Of a stretch of 53,092 bases of DNA, positions 19,823 through 27,486 are shown one piece after another. Made by a program: the position numbers and the translations under genes. The stretch lies in contig DIYI01000016.1 of the NCBI GenBank assembly GCA_002428965.1, forward strand, positions 1-53,092. Reading direction: 5' to 3'. The stretch is from Jejuia sp. UBA6058 (GTDB lineage Bacteria; Bacteroidota; Bacteroidia; Flavobacteriales; Flavobacteriaceae). The notes below the pieces were generated by a model. That model had not been told where the DNA came from. It saw only the letters and a list, made by a program, of their open reading frames with translations, and searched no databases. Every line of letters starts with the position of its first letter. Within the stretch, counting starts at the first letter, position 1.

Positions 19823-20037
19823 AGAACTAAAAATAAACTAATCTGTAAAATACAAAGAGAATGTACTGCAATTTAAAGCTATGCATCCACTGACAGAATC
19901 AAAGGAACATTAATTTTTTGTGATTTCAAAGTAATAAAGTGAAGGTATAGGCTTAAGTTCATAATTTTATGGATTTGGCAGCACTAGGGAGAATGCATTG
20001 TCAAATTGACAAATGAAATAACGATTAACTAGAGTAA
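19823..20037. other. 215-bp gap between upxY and wzc
   Basis: No open reading frame is supported here. It contains the 15-bp palindrome described separately and AT-rich sequence. No perfect TAnnTTTG element was found on the minus strand. The length, much larger than neighbouring gaps, suggests control of wzc and the genes after it, by an operator, a pause site or a weak internal promoter. Confidence 0.4.
19998..20012. promoter_or_regulatory. 15-bp perfect palindrome, possible operator or pause element
   Basis: TTGTCAA-A-TTGACAA is a 7-bp inverted repeat around one base. It lies 25 bp past the upxY stop codon and about 175 bp before wzc. Its length and symmetry fit a dimer-binding site; as RNA the spacing of one base does not allow a hairpin, which argues for DNA binding. 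No protein is assigned. Confidence 0.4.
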
Positions 20038-20511
20038 CTAAACAACATCTCTCAGCTTATTATCTTTAAGCATACTATTCATTTTATCCATTAGTTGCGA
20101 GGTGCAGCTCTTGCTAATCCACTTAACTCCAGAATTACTATCAGAAAATAATAATTCTATATTAATTTGATTAGTTGTTATGAGTTTAGATAACATAAGT
20201 AATCCATAATTATCTTCATTCAACAACCTTTGAATAGCCTTAACTTCTTCATCTGGTAATAAAGCTGGTTTTCCTTTGGAAAACAAATAGCCTTTTACGT
20301 CTGAAATTCCAAATACCAATTTTTTATATCTATCCTCTATTTTTATAAAAATATAAGATTTGAACAAGGGAGTTTTTATAGTTTTTTGTCTATCCCCCCA
20401 GTATTTAATACCTTGAACGGTTGGATTGAAAACCTCAACACCAATTTTCTTGAACGTTTGTTCAACCTTATTCTCTGAATTCTTTTTTACTGATAATACA
20501 AACCAACTCAT
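20038..20511 (-). CDS. UpxY-family transcription antiterminator (NusG paralogue)
   Basis: 157 residues. Residues 1-100 are a NusG N-terminal (NGN) domain: SWFVLSVKKNSENKVEQTF, then GIKYWGDRQKTIKTPLFKSY and VKGYLFSKGKPALLP, as in Bacteroides UpxY. UpxY proteins bind RNA polymerase at the leader of their own capsule operon and prevent early termination. The last 57 residues, where a KOW domain is expected, contain no recognisable KOW pattern. It is second in the operon, after the initiating transferase, as is common for regulators of long polysaccharide transcripts. Confidence 0.85.
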   Translation of the reverse strand: MSWFVLSVKKNSENKVEQTFKKIGVEVFNPTVQGIKYWGDRQKTIKTPLFKSYIFIKIEDRYKKLVFGISDVKGYLFSKGKPALLPDEEVKAIQRLLNEDNYGLLMLSKLITTNQINIELLFSDSNSGVKWISKSCTSQLMDKMNSMLKDNKLRDVV

Positions 20512-20541
20512 AATAATTCTGAATTTAATTTAGTAATAGTT

Positions 20542-21903
20542 CTAGTAAGCTTTCTCTTCACCGCTAATCGCATTGAAAATAGTTAATAGAATAATTTTAA
20601 AATCTAACAGAAAAGACCACTTTTCTACATATAAAATATCCAACCTTATCCTGTTCAATATATCTGAAGGCTTGATAATCTCACCTCTATATCCTTTAAT
20701 CTGTGCTAAACCAGTAATACCTGGTTTAACAAAATGCCTAACTAAATATTTATCTACTGATATTTCATAATCAGATGTATGCCTTTCCATATGAGGTCTT
20801 GGTCCAACTACACTCATCTCTCCTAAAAATACATTAAAAAACTGCGGTAATTCATCAATACTTGTCTTTCTTAGAATTCTTCCAATTTTTGTTATTCGTG
20901 TATCATTCTTTGTAGCCATTTTAACATTTGCATCTTTACTACAAGCCATAGACCTAAATTTTATGCAACCAAAGGTCTTTCTCTTCAAACCATGTCTACG
21001 CTGAATAAAAAACAAAGGCCCTGGAGATTCCAATTTTATTAGCAAATATAGAATTGGTATTAACCAAGACAACACTCCAATAATTACTGCTGAAGAGAAA
21101 ACCAGGTCAAAAACTCTTTTTGCCATTCTCCCAAAATCTCCTTCAAGAGGTGCAGTGCGTAAATCCAAAACAGGAATATTATCGTACTTTTGAACAGTCA
21201 TGGCAGGTGTAAAAATATCTTTATTATCTGGAATAATTTTCAACTTAATTAGATTGTTATCTGCAAAATTTATAAGATTTTGTAAATCTGACTTAGATAA
21301 TTTTGCTGCGGTACAATATATCTGGTCTATTCGATTATCTATAACATATTTATAAGAATCCAAAATCTCCCCCAAATACGTAGGACTACTTGAAGACTTA
21401 TCATCAAAAAAACCGCAATATCTGTAACCAAAAAGGGGATTATCAAAAACCTTTCTTATCTTTTTGAGGTTTTTGTCTCTACCTACAACTACAACATTTA
21501 CATAGTTCCCCCCACTCAATCTATAATTCTTTATAAATTCATAAAAAACCCATCTATAAAATGTTAACAGAGCACAAATAACTCCATAAACAAAAAATTG
21601 ATATTCAAAATCAATGTTATAGCCTACCATACCAAACCATGCAAAATACGCTAAACCATAAACTAAATAAAGGTAAATTAGCTTTTTAATATTTGTCATA
21701 AATGTTTCCCTTCTAGCTGTAGGGTAAAAATCCATGACATAAGTTATAAATAACCAGCTAACGTTGAAGAAGAAAACACTGAAAGTGTTGAGATATATTT
21801 CCTGAGACAGCCAATTAAGAACACCATTAATTATACATAGGTGAACCACAACAGAAAATGGTATAATAAGATGAGAATAACTCCTTGTTTTCATAGATAG
21901 CAA
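20542..21903 (-). CDS. Undecaprenyl-phosphate hexose-1-phosphate transferase (WcaJ-like)
   Basis: 453 residues. The N-terminal half has about four membrane helices and a Rossmann-like domain (VNVVVVGRDKNLKKI). A further helix near residue 275 precedes the catalytic bacterial sugar transferase domain with LESPGPLFFIQRRHG, FGCIKFRSM, KTSIDELPQFFNVF and MSVVGPRPHMERHT. This polyprenyl-P hexose-1-P transferase starts repeat-unit synthesis by moving probably glucose-1-P or a related sugar phosphate to undecaprenyl phosphate. It is the first gene of the minus-strand cluster. Confidence 0.93.
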   Translation of the reverse strand: MLSMKTRSYSHLIIPFSVVVHLCIINGVLNWLSQEIYLNTFSVFFFNVSWLFITYVMDFYPTARRETFMTNIKKLIYLYLVYGLAYFAWFGMVGYNIDFEYQFFVYGVICALLTFYRWVFYEFIKNYRLSGGNYVNVVVVGRDKNLKKIRKVFDNPLFGYRYCGFFDDKSSSSPTYLGEILDSYKYVIDNRIDQIYCTAAKLSKSDLQNLINFADNNLIKLKIIPDNKDIFTPAMTVQKYDNIPVLDLRTAPLEGDFGRMAKRVFDLVFSSAVIIGVLSWLIPILYLLIKLESPGPLFFIQRRHGLKRKTFGCIKFRSMACSKDANVKMATKNDTRITKIGRILRKTSIDELPQFFNVFLGEMSVVGPRPHMERHTSDYEISVDKYLVRHFVKPGITGLAQIKGYRGEIIKPSDILNRIRLDILYVEKWSFLLDFKIILLTIFNAISGEEKAY

Positions 21904-21923
21904 ACAACTAAAATTTAAATTAG

Positions 21924-21944
21924 AATGTAGATAAATTCTACATT
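21924..21944 (-). promoter_or_regulatory. Leader hairpin upstream of the polysaccharide operon
   Basis: AATGTAGA (21924-21931) and TCTACATT (21937-21944) form a perfect 8-bp stem with a 5-nt loop. It lies 20 bp before the start codon of the first gene and about 35 bp after the -7-like element, so it would be in the 5' leader RNA. UpxY/RfaH-type factors act at such leaders, so this is a candidate recruitment or pause site; no U-run follows, so it is not a simple terminator. Confidence 0.5.
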
Positions 21945-21977
21945 ACATTAACTTTTAATTTCAATATCGCTATTAAT

Positions 21978-21985
21978 CAAATATA
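21978..21985 (-). promoter_or_regulatory. Candidate -7 element of the polysaccharide operon promoter
   Basis: On the minus strand the sequence TATATTTG matches the Bacteroidota TAnnTTTG -7 consensus exactly. It would start transcription near 21971 and give a leader of about 68 nt carrying the hairpin at 21924-21944. The nearest -33 TTG is only 14 bp upstream instead of about 19-22, so the promoter may be weak or activator-dependent. Confidence 0.4.
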
Positions 21986-22272
21986 AAGTTGGTAAGAAAC
22001 AATCGACTATTCCTCATACAAAAAAACACAGAATTAAATTAATAGTGAACATATTTCTATAGATCGCTATTATTTTCGTTGAACTACAAACTGTTTATGT
22101 CTTTCTATTTTCGATTCAGATAAAGAACAATTAATTGCGTTAAAAGACATTTTTTTAGCTGTAAAAAGTTCCAATCCATAGCTAAAAACGATACATTTAA
22201 AATATTAAATTATATTGTTGCTGTTTTTTTTTTACTTTTAAATTCCCTAAGAACATAAAACCAAATAAATCA

Positions 22273-23046
22273 ATGAAAGTACTTATTCTTGCTGGTGGTT
22301 TTGGCACCAGGTTAAATGAAGAAACCAGAGTTAAACCAAAACCTATGGTTGAAATTGGAGGAATACCTATTTTAGAGCATATTATGAGGATCTATTCTCA
22401 TAATGGTTTTAATGAATTTGTTATTCTGTTAGGTTATAAAGGTCACGTAATTAAAGAACACTTCTCAAACTTTTATGTGAGACACAGTAACTTAACTATA
22501 GACCTAAAATCCAATTCTATAGAAACTCATAATAATATGTCTAAAGACTGGAAAGTTACATTGTTAGAAACAGGTGCAAATACCATGACAGGTGGCAGAA
22601 TAAAACGCGCCAAAGAGTTTATTGGGAATGAACCTTTTATGTGTACCTACGGAGATGGGGTTTCTAATGTTGATATTAAAAAGTTAGTTGAATTCCATAA
22701 AAATAGTAATAAGTTAATGACAGCCACAGCAATTCAACCTGAGGGCCGATATGGTATACTAAATATAGAAGAAGATTTAACTATTGCTGGTTTTAATGAA
22801 AAACCAGTTGACGATAACAGATGGGTAAATGGTGGCTTTTTTGTTTGTGAGCCTGAAGTCATTGATTATATTGAAGGTGATCACCAAATGTTTGAGAGAG
22901 ATCCTATGGAACACATAGCCAGAGAAGGAAAAATGCAAGCCTTTAAGCATCATGGTTTTTGGCACGCTATGGACACACTTAGAGATAATCAAGATTTAAA
23001 CAAAATGTGGGATTCTGGTAAAGCTCCTTGGAAAATATGGGATTAA
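22273..23046 (+). CDS. rfbF: Glucose-1-phosphate cytidylyltransferase
   Basis: 257 residues, the usual length. It joins CTP and glucose-1-phosphate to CDP-glucose and pyrophosphate. The N-terminus LILAGGFGTRLNEETRVKPK is the nucleotidyltransferase signature, followed by PMVEIGGIPI; GDGVSNVDIK and NGGFFVCEPEV match the metal and sugar sites of RfbF. It is the first gene of a plus-strand operon divergent from the polysaccharide cluster and commits glucose to the CDP-6-deoxyhexose route completed by the next three genes. Confidence 0.95.
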   Translation: MKVLILAGGFGTRLNEETRVKPKPMVEIGGIPILEHIMRIYSHNGFNEFVILLGYKGHVIKEHFSNFYVRHSNLTIDLKSNSIETHNNMSKDWKVTLLETGANTMTGGRIKRAKEFIGNEPFMCTYGDGVSNVDIKKLVEFHKNSNKLMTATAIQPEGRYGILNIEEDLTIAGFNEKPVDDNRWVNGGFFVCEPEVIDYIEGDHQMFERDPMEHIAREGKMQAFKHHGFWHAMDTLRDNQDLNKMWDSGKAPWKIWD

Positions 23047-23987
23047 CTAAAAAGAAGGTATTAATTACCGGAGGTTTTGGAAATCTTGGTTCTTGGCTAA
23101 CACATCATTATGCATCAAACAATTGTGATGTTTTCGTTCTAACTAAAAGATTTAGAAAGTTAGAATTTGATTTACCTTATAATGTTATTGAATGCGATAT
23201 TTCTTCAATTGAAAGTTGTAAAGCTGCAATACAACAACATTTTGATATTATCATACATACCGCAAGTATGAATGATAATTTCGTAGAAGGTTATGCGCAG
23301 GATGCTATAATTGTTAATGCCCTTGGTACGAGAAATATTTTAGAAACTATTAAAAACAATCCTCCAGAACACTTTATATACTTTTCTACCTTTCATGTTT
23401 ATGGCAAATATACAGGGGACATATCTGAAACTACAGAGTTAATACCAATGAATGATTATGGTACCACTCATCTATTTGCAGAATATTACGTAAAACAATT
23501 TCATAAAACTCATCAAATTCCATACACTATAATTAGATTGTCTAATAGTTATGGATGTCCAAAAGATTATAATTCTTCTAAATGGTATTTGATATTGAAT
23601 GACCTTAGCAAGTCTGCTTATGAAAAAGACCTTATCAAATTAAATGGTAATGGTTTAGCTACACGAGATTTCATTTGGATGGGTGATGTTTGCAACACCA
23701 TACAACAACTCACAGAAATGCCATCCACAAATGATACCTTTAACCTTAGTGGGGAAAAAGCTTATTCATTATTAGATGTAGCCGAAGCGGTGAAAGAAGC
23801 ATATATAGAATATTTCAATAAAGATATTCAAATTCATATCAACAAAGAAGATAAATCAATTGCGAAACCACCAATTGTTATAAACTCTAGTAAAATAAAA
23901 CAATATGTAAATTATAGTGCAAAAAGTCATTTTAAAGATGAAGCACTTAAAATTTTTGATTTCTTAAAGAAAAAAATAAATGAGTGA
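23037..23987 (+). CDS. Extended-SDR NAD(P)-dependent epimerase/reductase of CDP-sugar synthesis
   Basis: 316 residues from the ATG at 23037, which overlaps rfbF by 10 bp; a TTG at 23028 is in frame but adds only three residues. The cofactor motif is TGGFGNLG (11-18). The active-site serine region is FSTFHVYG (from 116). The usual YxxxK is instead Tyr141-Gly-Thr-Thr-His145, so the catalytic lysine is replaced by His. It lies between rfbF and rfbG, so it probably reduces or epimerises the CDP-4-keto-6-deoxyhexose. The product stereochemistry cannot be read. Confidence 0.82.
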   Translation: MGLTKKKVLITGGFGNLGSWLTHHYASNNCDVFVLTKRFRKLEFDLPYNVIECDISSIESCKAAIQQHFDIIIHTASMNDNFVEGYAQDAIIVNALGTRNILETIKNNPPEHFIYFSTFHVYGKYTGDISETTELIPMNDYGTTHLFAEYYVKQFHKTHQIPYTIIRLSNSYGCPKDYNSSKWYLILNDLSKSAYEKDLIKLNGNGLATRDFIWMGDVCNTIQQLTEMPSTNDTFNLSGEKAYSLLDVAEAVKEAYIEYFNKDIQIHINKEDKSIAKPPIVINSSKIKQYVNYSAKSHFKDEALKIFDFLKKKINE

Positions 23988-25065
23988 AAAAAAACTTTTT
24001 GATAAATATAAGGGCAAGAAAGTATTTATTACAGGAAATACAGGCTTTAAAGGTTCTTGGCTTTCCATTTGGTTAAAAGAACTTGGTGCTGAAGTATATG
24101 GCTATGCACTAAGACCTTCAAATGATCTTGATAATTTTAATGTTTGTGATTTAGATAAAAAACTAAATCAAACTTATGGAGATGTTACTGATTTTGAATT
24201 ACTAAATTCTAAAATTGAATCTGTAAATCCAGATTATATCTTTCATCTTGCAGCTCAAGCACTTGTAATTGATTCTTACAATGATCCTATATCAACTTAT
24301 GCAACAAATGTTATGGGAGTTGTTAATATTTTACAAGCAGCTAGAAGCGCTAAAAACTTAAAAAGTATTGTAGTAATAACTAGTGATAAATGTTATGAAA
24401 ACAAAGAACAAGTTTGGGGGTATAAAGAAAATGATGAATTAGGAGGTAGTGATCCTTATTCATCATCTAAAGGTTGTGCAGAATTAGCTATATCATCATT
24501 TAGACGATCATTTTTTAGTGACTCACCAGTATCAGTTGTAAGTACAAGAGCAGGAAATGTAATTGGAGGTGGCGATTGGTCTGCTAACAGATTAATCCCA
24601 GATATTTTTAAAACCATAAGAGCTAACGAAACACTTGAAATAAGAAATCCTTTAGCAACAAGACCTTGGGAGCATGTTTTAGAACCTCTTTCTGGTTATA
24701 TGCAGTTAGCGCTTTTAGCTGAAAACAATAAAAAATACGAAGGTGCCTGGAACTTTGGACCAAGTACATACAGACATTATAATGTTCAAGAAATAGTGGA
24801 GGAAATTAAAAAAACTAGTGAAATAAATTATACTACTCCAAAAAACACGAGTAAACTACACGAGGCAAATTTATTAAAGTTAGATATTACTAAAGCCGCT
24901 AATGAAATCAATTGGGTGCCACAATTAAGCTTTGAAGAAACTATACGATTTACAGTTGAAGGTTATATTGTGCAAGACCAAGAAGATATATACGAACATA
25001 GAGTAAAGCAGATTAATGAATATACAGAATTAGCAAGAGCTAATAAAACATCTTGGGCATTATGA
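23980..25065 (+). CDS. rfbG: CDP-glucose 4,6-dehydratase
   Basis: 361 residues, the standard length. It converts CDP-glucose to CDP-4-dehydro-6-deoxy-glucose using tightly bound NAD+. It has the cofactor motif FITGNTGFKGSWL, the RfbG-typical ITSDKCYENKE, and an intact YSSSKGCAE (Tyr-x3-Lys), then TRAGNVIGGGDW and RPWEHVLEPLSGY. It overlaps the SDR gene by 8 bp and the next gene by 4 bp (ATGA). Because no RfbH-type dehydrase is present, the product should stay a 6-deoxy sugar, not a 3,6-dideoxy sugar. Confidence 0.95.
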   Translation: MSEKKLFDKYKGKKVFITGNTGFKGSWLSIWLKELGAEVYGYALRPSNDLDNFNVCDLDKKLNQTYGDVTDFELLNSKIESVNPDYIFHLAAQALVIDSYNDPISTYATNVMGVVNILQAARSAKNLKSIVVITSDKCYENKEQVWGYKENDELGGSDPYSSSKGCAELAISSFRRSFFSDSPVSVVSTRAGNVIGGGDWSANRLIPDIFKTIRANETLEIRNPLATRPWEHVLEPLSGYMQLALLAENNKKYEGAWNFGPSTYRHYNVQEIVEEIKKTSEINYTTPKNTSKLHEANLLKLDITKAANEINWVPQLSFEETIRFTVEGYIVQDQEDIYEHRVKQINEYTELARANKTSWAL

Positions 25066-25592
25066 TTTTTACTGAAACAAAATTAAAAGGAGCTTTTGTA
25101 TTAGATTTAGAAAAAAGAGGAGACAACAGAGGTTTTTTTAGTCGTACATTTTGTGTGAATGAATTTGAAGCGCATGGTTTAAATTCAAGATTTGTACAAG
25201 GAAATATGTCTCATAATGTATTTAAAAATACGCTACGTGGTATGCATTACCAAACTGATGGCGCAGAGGAAGTAAAACTAGTACGGTGTACTAAAGGAGC
25301 TTTGTTAGATGTAATTTTAGACGTTAGAAAAGATTCTCCTACATTTGGCAAATATTTTGCAACCGAGCTTTCAGAAGAAAATGGGAAACAACTTTATATT
25401 CCAAAAGGTTTTGCCCATGGTTTTTTAACTCTTAAAGACAATTCCGAAATTGCTTACTTAGTTTCCGAATTTTATACGCCTGGAAAAGAAAAGGGGATAC
25501 GATGGAACGATCCTTTCTTTAAAATTGAATGGCCAATAAATGATCCAATATTATCAGATAAAGATATAGCATATGATGATTACACTGAATAG
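25062..25592 (+). CDS. RmlC-type (3- or 3,5-)epimerase for the CDP-keto sugar
   Basis: 176 residues from the ATG at 25062 that overlaps the rfbG stop; an in-frame TTG at 25053 is less likely. The cupin is of the RmlC family: RGDNRGFFSRTF, LRGMHYQ with catalytic His62, IPKGFAHGFLTL, and Tyr138 in FYTPGKEKGIRWNDP. RmlC normally acts on dTDP-4-keto-6-deoxyglucose; the operon context makes the CDP form the likely substrate, with inversion at C3, or at C3 and C5. It ends the operon before a strong terminator. Confidence 0.88.
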   Translation: MIFTETKLKGAFVLDLEKRGDNRGFFSRTFCVNEFEAHGLNSRFVQGNMSHNVFKNTLRGMHYQTDGAEEVKLVRCTKGALLDVILDVRKDSPTFGKYFATELSEENGKQLYIPKGFAHGFLTLKDNSEIAYLVSEFYTPGKEKGIRWNDPFFKIEWPINDPILSDKDIAYDDYTE

Positions 25593-25628
25593 TCGTTTCT
25601 TTCAGTAGACAATAAATATAATTAGTTA

Positions 25629-25666
25629 AATAATCCCCAAACTCTATAAGATTTTTGGGGATTATT
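25629..25666 (+). terminator. Rho-independent-type terminator of the CDP-sugar operon
   Basis: A 13-bp stem (25629-25641 with 25654-25666, core TAATCCCCAAA) with a 12-nt loop lies 36 bp after the epimerase stop. The right arm runs into ATTATTATTT. It would end the rfb transcript before the sulfur-module regulator and separates the two units. Confidence 0.75.
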
Positions 25667-25680
25667 ATTTAATTTTAAAT

Positions 25681-26310
25681 ATGCATTCCACACTCCTACA
25701 AGAAAAATTCAGTAATCATTTAGATAAGCAGCTCCTAAGTGAAATCGAACAAATTAGCAAAATCGCAACATATAAAGCCAACGATATCATCATAGACATC
25801 GGCCAAACATTGCAGTTCATTCCCCTACTCCTCCGAGGCAACATCAAAATACTGCGAGAAGACCAAAATGGCAACGAACTCCTCATCTATTTTCTAGAAG
25901 CCGGAGAAACCTGCACCATGTCCCTCACCTGTTGCATGGGCAGCATAAAAAGCAAAATAAGGGCTGTAGCCGAAAAGGATTCCACATTGGTAATGATACC
26001 TGTCCAACACATGCAAAAATGGTTTCACCAAAACGAAAGTTGGCGAAATTTCATCCTGGAAAGCTACCAAGTCCGCTTTGACGAAATGCTCGAAACCATA
26101 GACAACATCGCTTTCATGAAAATGGACGAGCGCCTCCTCAGATACCTCATCAGCAAAAGCCAACTCCACGATTCCAGCACCATAAACATCAAACACCAAG
26201 ACATCGCCGAAGACCTCCACACCTCCCGCGTCGTCATCTCAAGGCTACTAAAGCAGCTCGAAAACCAAAACAAAATAAAACTCAGCCGAAACAAAATAGA
26301 AATCTTCTAA
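25681..26310 (+). CDS. Crp/Fnr-family regulator of the sulfur module
   Basis: 209 residues: an N-terminal effector-binding beta-barrel (about 20-120), a dimer helix and a C-terminal helix-turn-helix (DIAEDLHTSRVVISRLLKQL, about 168-187). The barrel holds three cysteines, Cys78, Cys84 and Cys85, in GETCTMSLTCCMG; the N-terminal Fe-S cysteines of true FNR are absent. It precedes YeeE, TSUP and persulfide-dioxygenase genes, so it probably senses reactive sulfur or a redox signal. Two candidate sites lie before the downstream units. Codon use is richer in C-ending codons than in its neighbours. Confidence 0.88.
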   Translation: MHSTLLQEKFSNHLDKQLLSEIEQISKIATYKANDIIIDIGQTLQFIPLLLRGNIKILREDQNGNELLIYFLEAGETCTMSLTCCMGSIKSKIRAVAEKDSTLVMIPVQHMQKWFHQNESWRNFILESYQVRFDEMLETIDNIAFMKMDERLLRYLISKSQLHDSSTINIKHQDIAEDLHTSRVVISRLLKQLENQNKIKLSRNKIEIF

Positions 26311-26317
26311 ATACTTA

Positions 26318-26403
26318 GGGCGCTACCACAAGGGTCGGGCTTTCACTACTCAATCCCTCCAACGTCGGGGATTTCAAACATGCCGTTCAATCCCTAGCGC
26401 ACC
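26318..26403 (+). repeat. Dispersed intergenic repeat family A, copy 1
   Basis: It begins GGGCGCTACC and ends CAATCCCTAGCGCACC. Its first 27 bases are identical to the copy at 50842-50932, and the ends are complementary (GCGCTA at 26320-26325, TAGCGC at 26395-26400), so the whole unit could close as a stem. It sits between the regulator gene and its candidate target promoter. No ORF is supported in it. Confidence 0.7.
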
Positions 26404-26450
26404 CATCCGCTAACTTCAGCTCAAATACCTTACCTTTTTCTTTCTTGTTG

Positions 26451-26466
26451 TGTAACATCTATTACA
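26451..26466. promoter_or_regulatory. Candidate Crp/Fnr binding site before the YeeE operon
   Basis: TGTAA-CATCTA-TTACA is a perfect 5-bp inverted repeat with the 6-bp spacer of Crp/Fnr sites. Its centre (26458.5) is 29.5 bp before a -7-like element at 26488-26495, a class II activator position. The same motif and same spacing occur before the persulfide-dioxygenase gene. Confidence 0.6.
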
Positions 26467-26487
26467 AGAGCTTACAAACACACATTA

Positions 26488-26495
26488 TAAATTCG
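26488..26495 (+). promoter_or_regulatory. Candidate -7 element of the YeeE operon
   Basis: TAAATTCG differs from TAnnTTTG at one position. No -33 TTG is at the expected place; the Crp/Fnr-like site occupies that region, as in activator-dependent promoters. The transcript would start about 10 nt before the YeeE start codon. Confidence 0.4.
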
Positions 26496-26512
26496 CATAA
26501 AAATCCTTTAGT

Positions 26513-27070
26513 ATGGAATCCATTTTAAACCCTTGGCCTTGGTATATTTCAGGACCATTAATAGCCCTAGTAATGGCGCTCCTACTCTATTTTGGCAAAA
26601 CTTTCGGAATGTCTTCAAACCTCAGAACGCTATGTTCTATTGCCGGAGCAGGAAAATTTTCAGACTTCTTCAACTTCAAATGGAAAGAACAAGTTTGGAA
26701 CCTTACAGTAGTTCTGGGAGCTATAATTGGTGGTTTCATGGCGGTGACTTTGTTATCTAACGATTCTGGCACCAACATAAACCCAAAAACAATAAATGAA
26801 CTTCAAAACATGGGATTCAACAATCCTGGAGCAACTTTAGTACCCAATGAAATGTACAGTTTAGACGTTTTAGCATCGCCGAAAGCCCTGTTACTTCTAG
26901 TAATTGGAGGCTTACTTGTAGGCTTCGGAACGCGCTACGCAGGTGGTTGCACATCAGGACATGCCATAACAGGTTTAAGCAGTTTACAAAAACCGTCGCT
27001 TATTGCCGTTATCGGCTTCTTTATTGGTGGACTCATCATGATAAATTTCATCTTACCCTTAATCTTTTAA
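26513..27070 (+). CDS. YeeE/YedE-family transporter, first half
   Basis: 185 residues with about five membrane helices. It has the conserved FGTRYAGGCTSGHAITGLS, whose cysteine is one of those that bind and move thiosulfate in YeeE proteins. Full-length YeeE is about 350 residues; here it is split in two genes, this one and the next, 2 bp apart. It likely takes up thiosulfate or another reduced sulfur compound across the inner membrane, consistent with the downstream sulfur enzymes. The substrate is inferred. Confidence 0.88.
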   Translation: MESILNPWPWYISGPLIALVMALLLYFGKTFGMSSNLRTLCSIAGAGKFSDFFNFKWKEQVWNLTVVLGAIIGGFMAVTLLSNDSGTNINPKTINELQNMGFNNPGATLVPNEMYSLDVLASPKALLLLVIGGLLVGFGTRYAGGCTSGHAITGLSSLQKPSLIAVIGFFIGGLIMINFILPLIF

Positions 27071-27072
27071 TT

Positions 27073-27486
27073 ATGAAGTTTCTAAAATTTTTATTAGTCG
27101 GCATTTTTTTCGGAATCGTTTTGGTGAAATCCGAAGCGGTATCGTGGTATCGTATTTACGAGATGTTCCGTTTTCAATCCTTCCATATGTATGGCATTAT
27201 CGGAACAGCAATAGCCTGTGGCATTCTCTTTCTTCAAATTTCAAAAAAGGGACTCATTAAGAGTATAACAGGTGCAGAAATTTTTGTACCAAAGAAAGAA
27301 AACGGATTTACAAGATATATCGTCGGAGGCACAATTTTTGGATTTGGATGGGCACTTATAGGTGCATGCCCAGGCCCGATGTACATTCTTTTAGGTACAG
27401 GTGTGTGGAGTATGTTAATTGTGATTGCTGCGGCCGTTTTTGGAACATTTATCTACGGTATCCTAAAAAATAAGCTACCACACTAA
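27073..27486 (+). CDS. YeeE/YedE-family transporter, second half (DUF6691-type)
   Basis: 137 residues from the ATG at 27073, two bases after the preceding stop. Four membrane helices are visible. It carries the counterpart of the YeeE cysteine motif, FGWALIGACPGPMYILLG, and pairs with the preceding protein to make a complete two-half transporter, as in split YeeE/DUF6691 pairs. A longer reading with a start inside the previous gene is possible but would add only out-of-frame overlap. It ends directly before the TSUP gene. Confidence 0.88.
   Translation: MKFLKFLLVGIFFGIVLVKSEAVSWYRIYEMFRFQSFHMYGIIGTAIACGILFLQISKKGLIKSITGAEIFVPKKENGFTRYIVGGTIFGFGWALIGACPGPMYILLGTGVWSMLIVIAAAVFGTFIYGILKNKLPH

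Larger units (their letters stand above)
21904..22272. other. 369-bp divergent intergenic region of polysaccharide and CDP-sugar operons
   Basis: The gap between two divergent operons must hold promoters for both. On the minus strand it has a TATATTTG -7-like element and a leader hairpin, listed separately. On the plus strand the nearest -7 match I see before rfbF is TATTTTCG at about 22069-22076, one mismatch from TAnnTTTG and far from the gene, so it is not annotated as a promoter. No ORF is supported. Confidence 0.6.

Noticed and set aside
22069..22076. TATTTTCG as rfbF promoter
   Set aside because: One mismatch to TAnnTTTG, no -33 TTG at the expected distance and nearly 200 bp from the gene; not annotated.
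25894..26294. Overlapping minus-strand reading frames within the sulfur-module regulator gene
   Set aside because: They are antisense shadows of a well-supported gene with no family features.
26947..27072. Longer start for the second YeeE half inside the first gene
   Set aside because: The extension lies out of frame within conserved YeeE codons; the ATG at 27073 directly after the stop is preferred.
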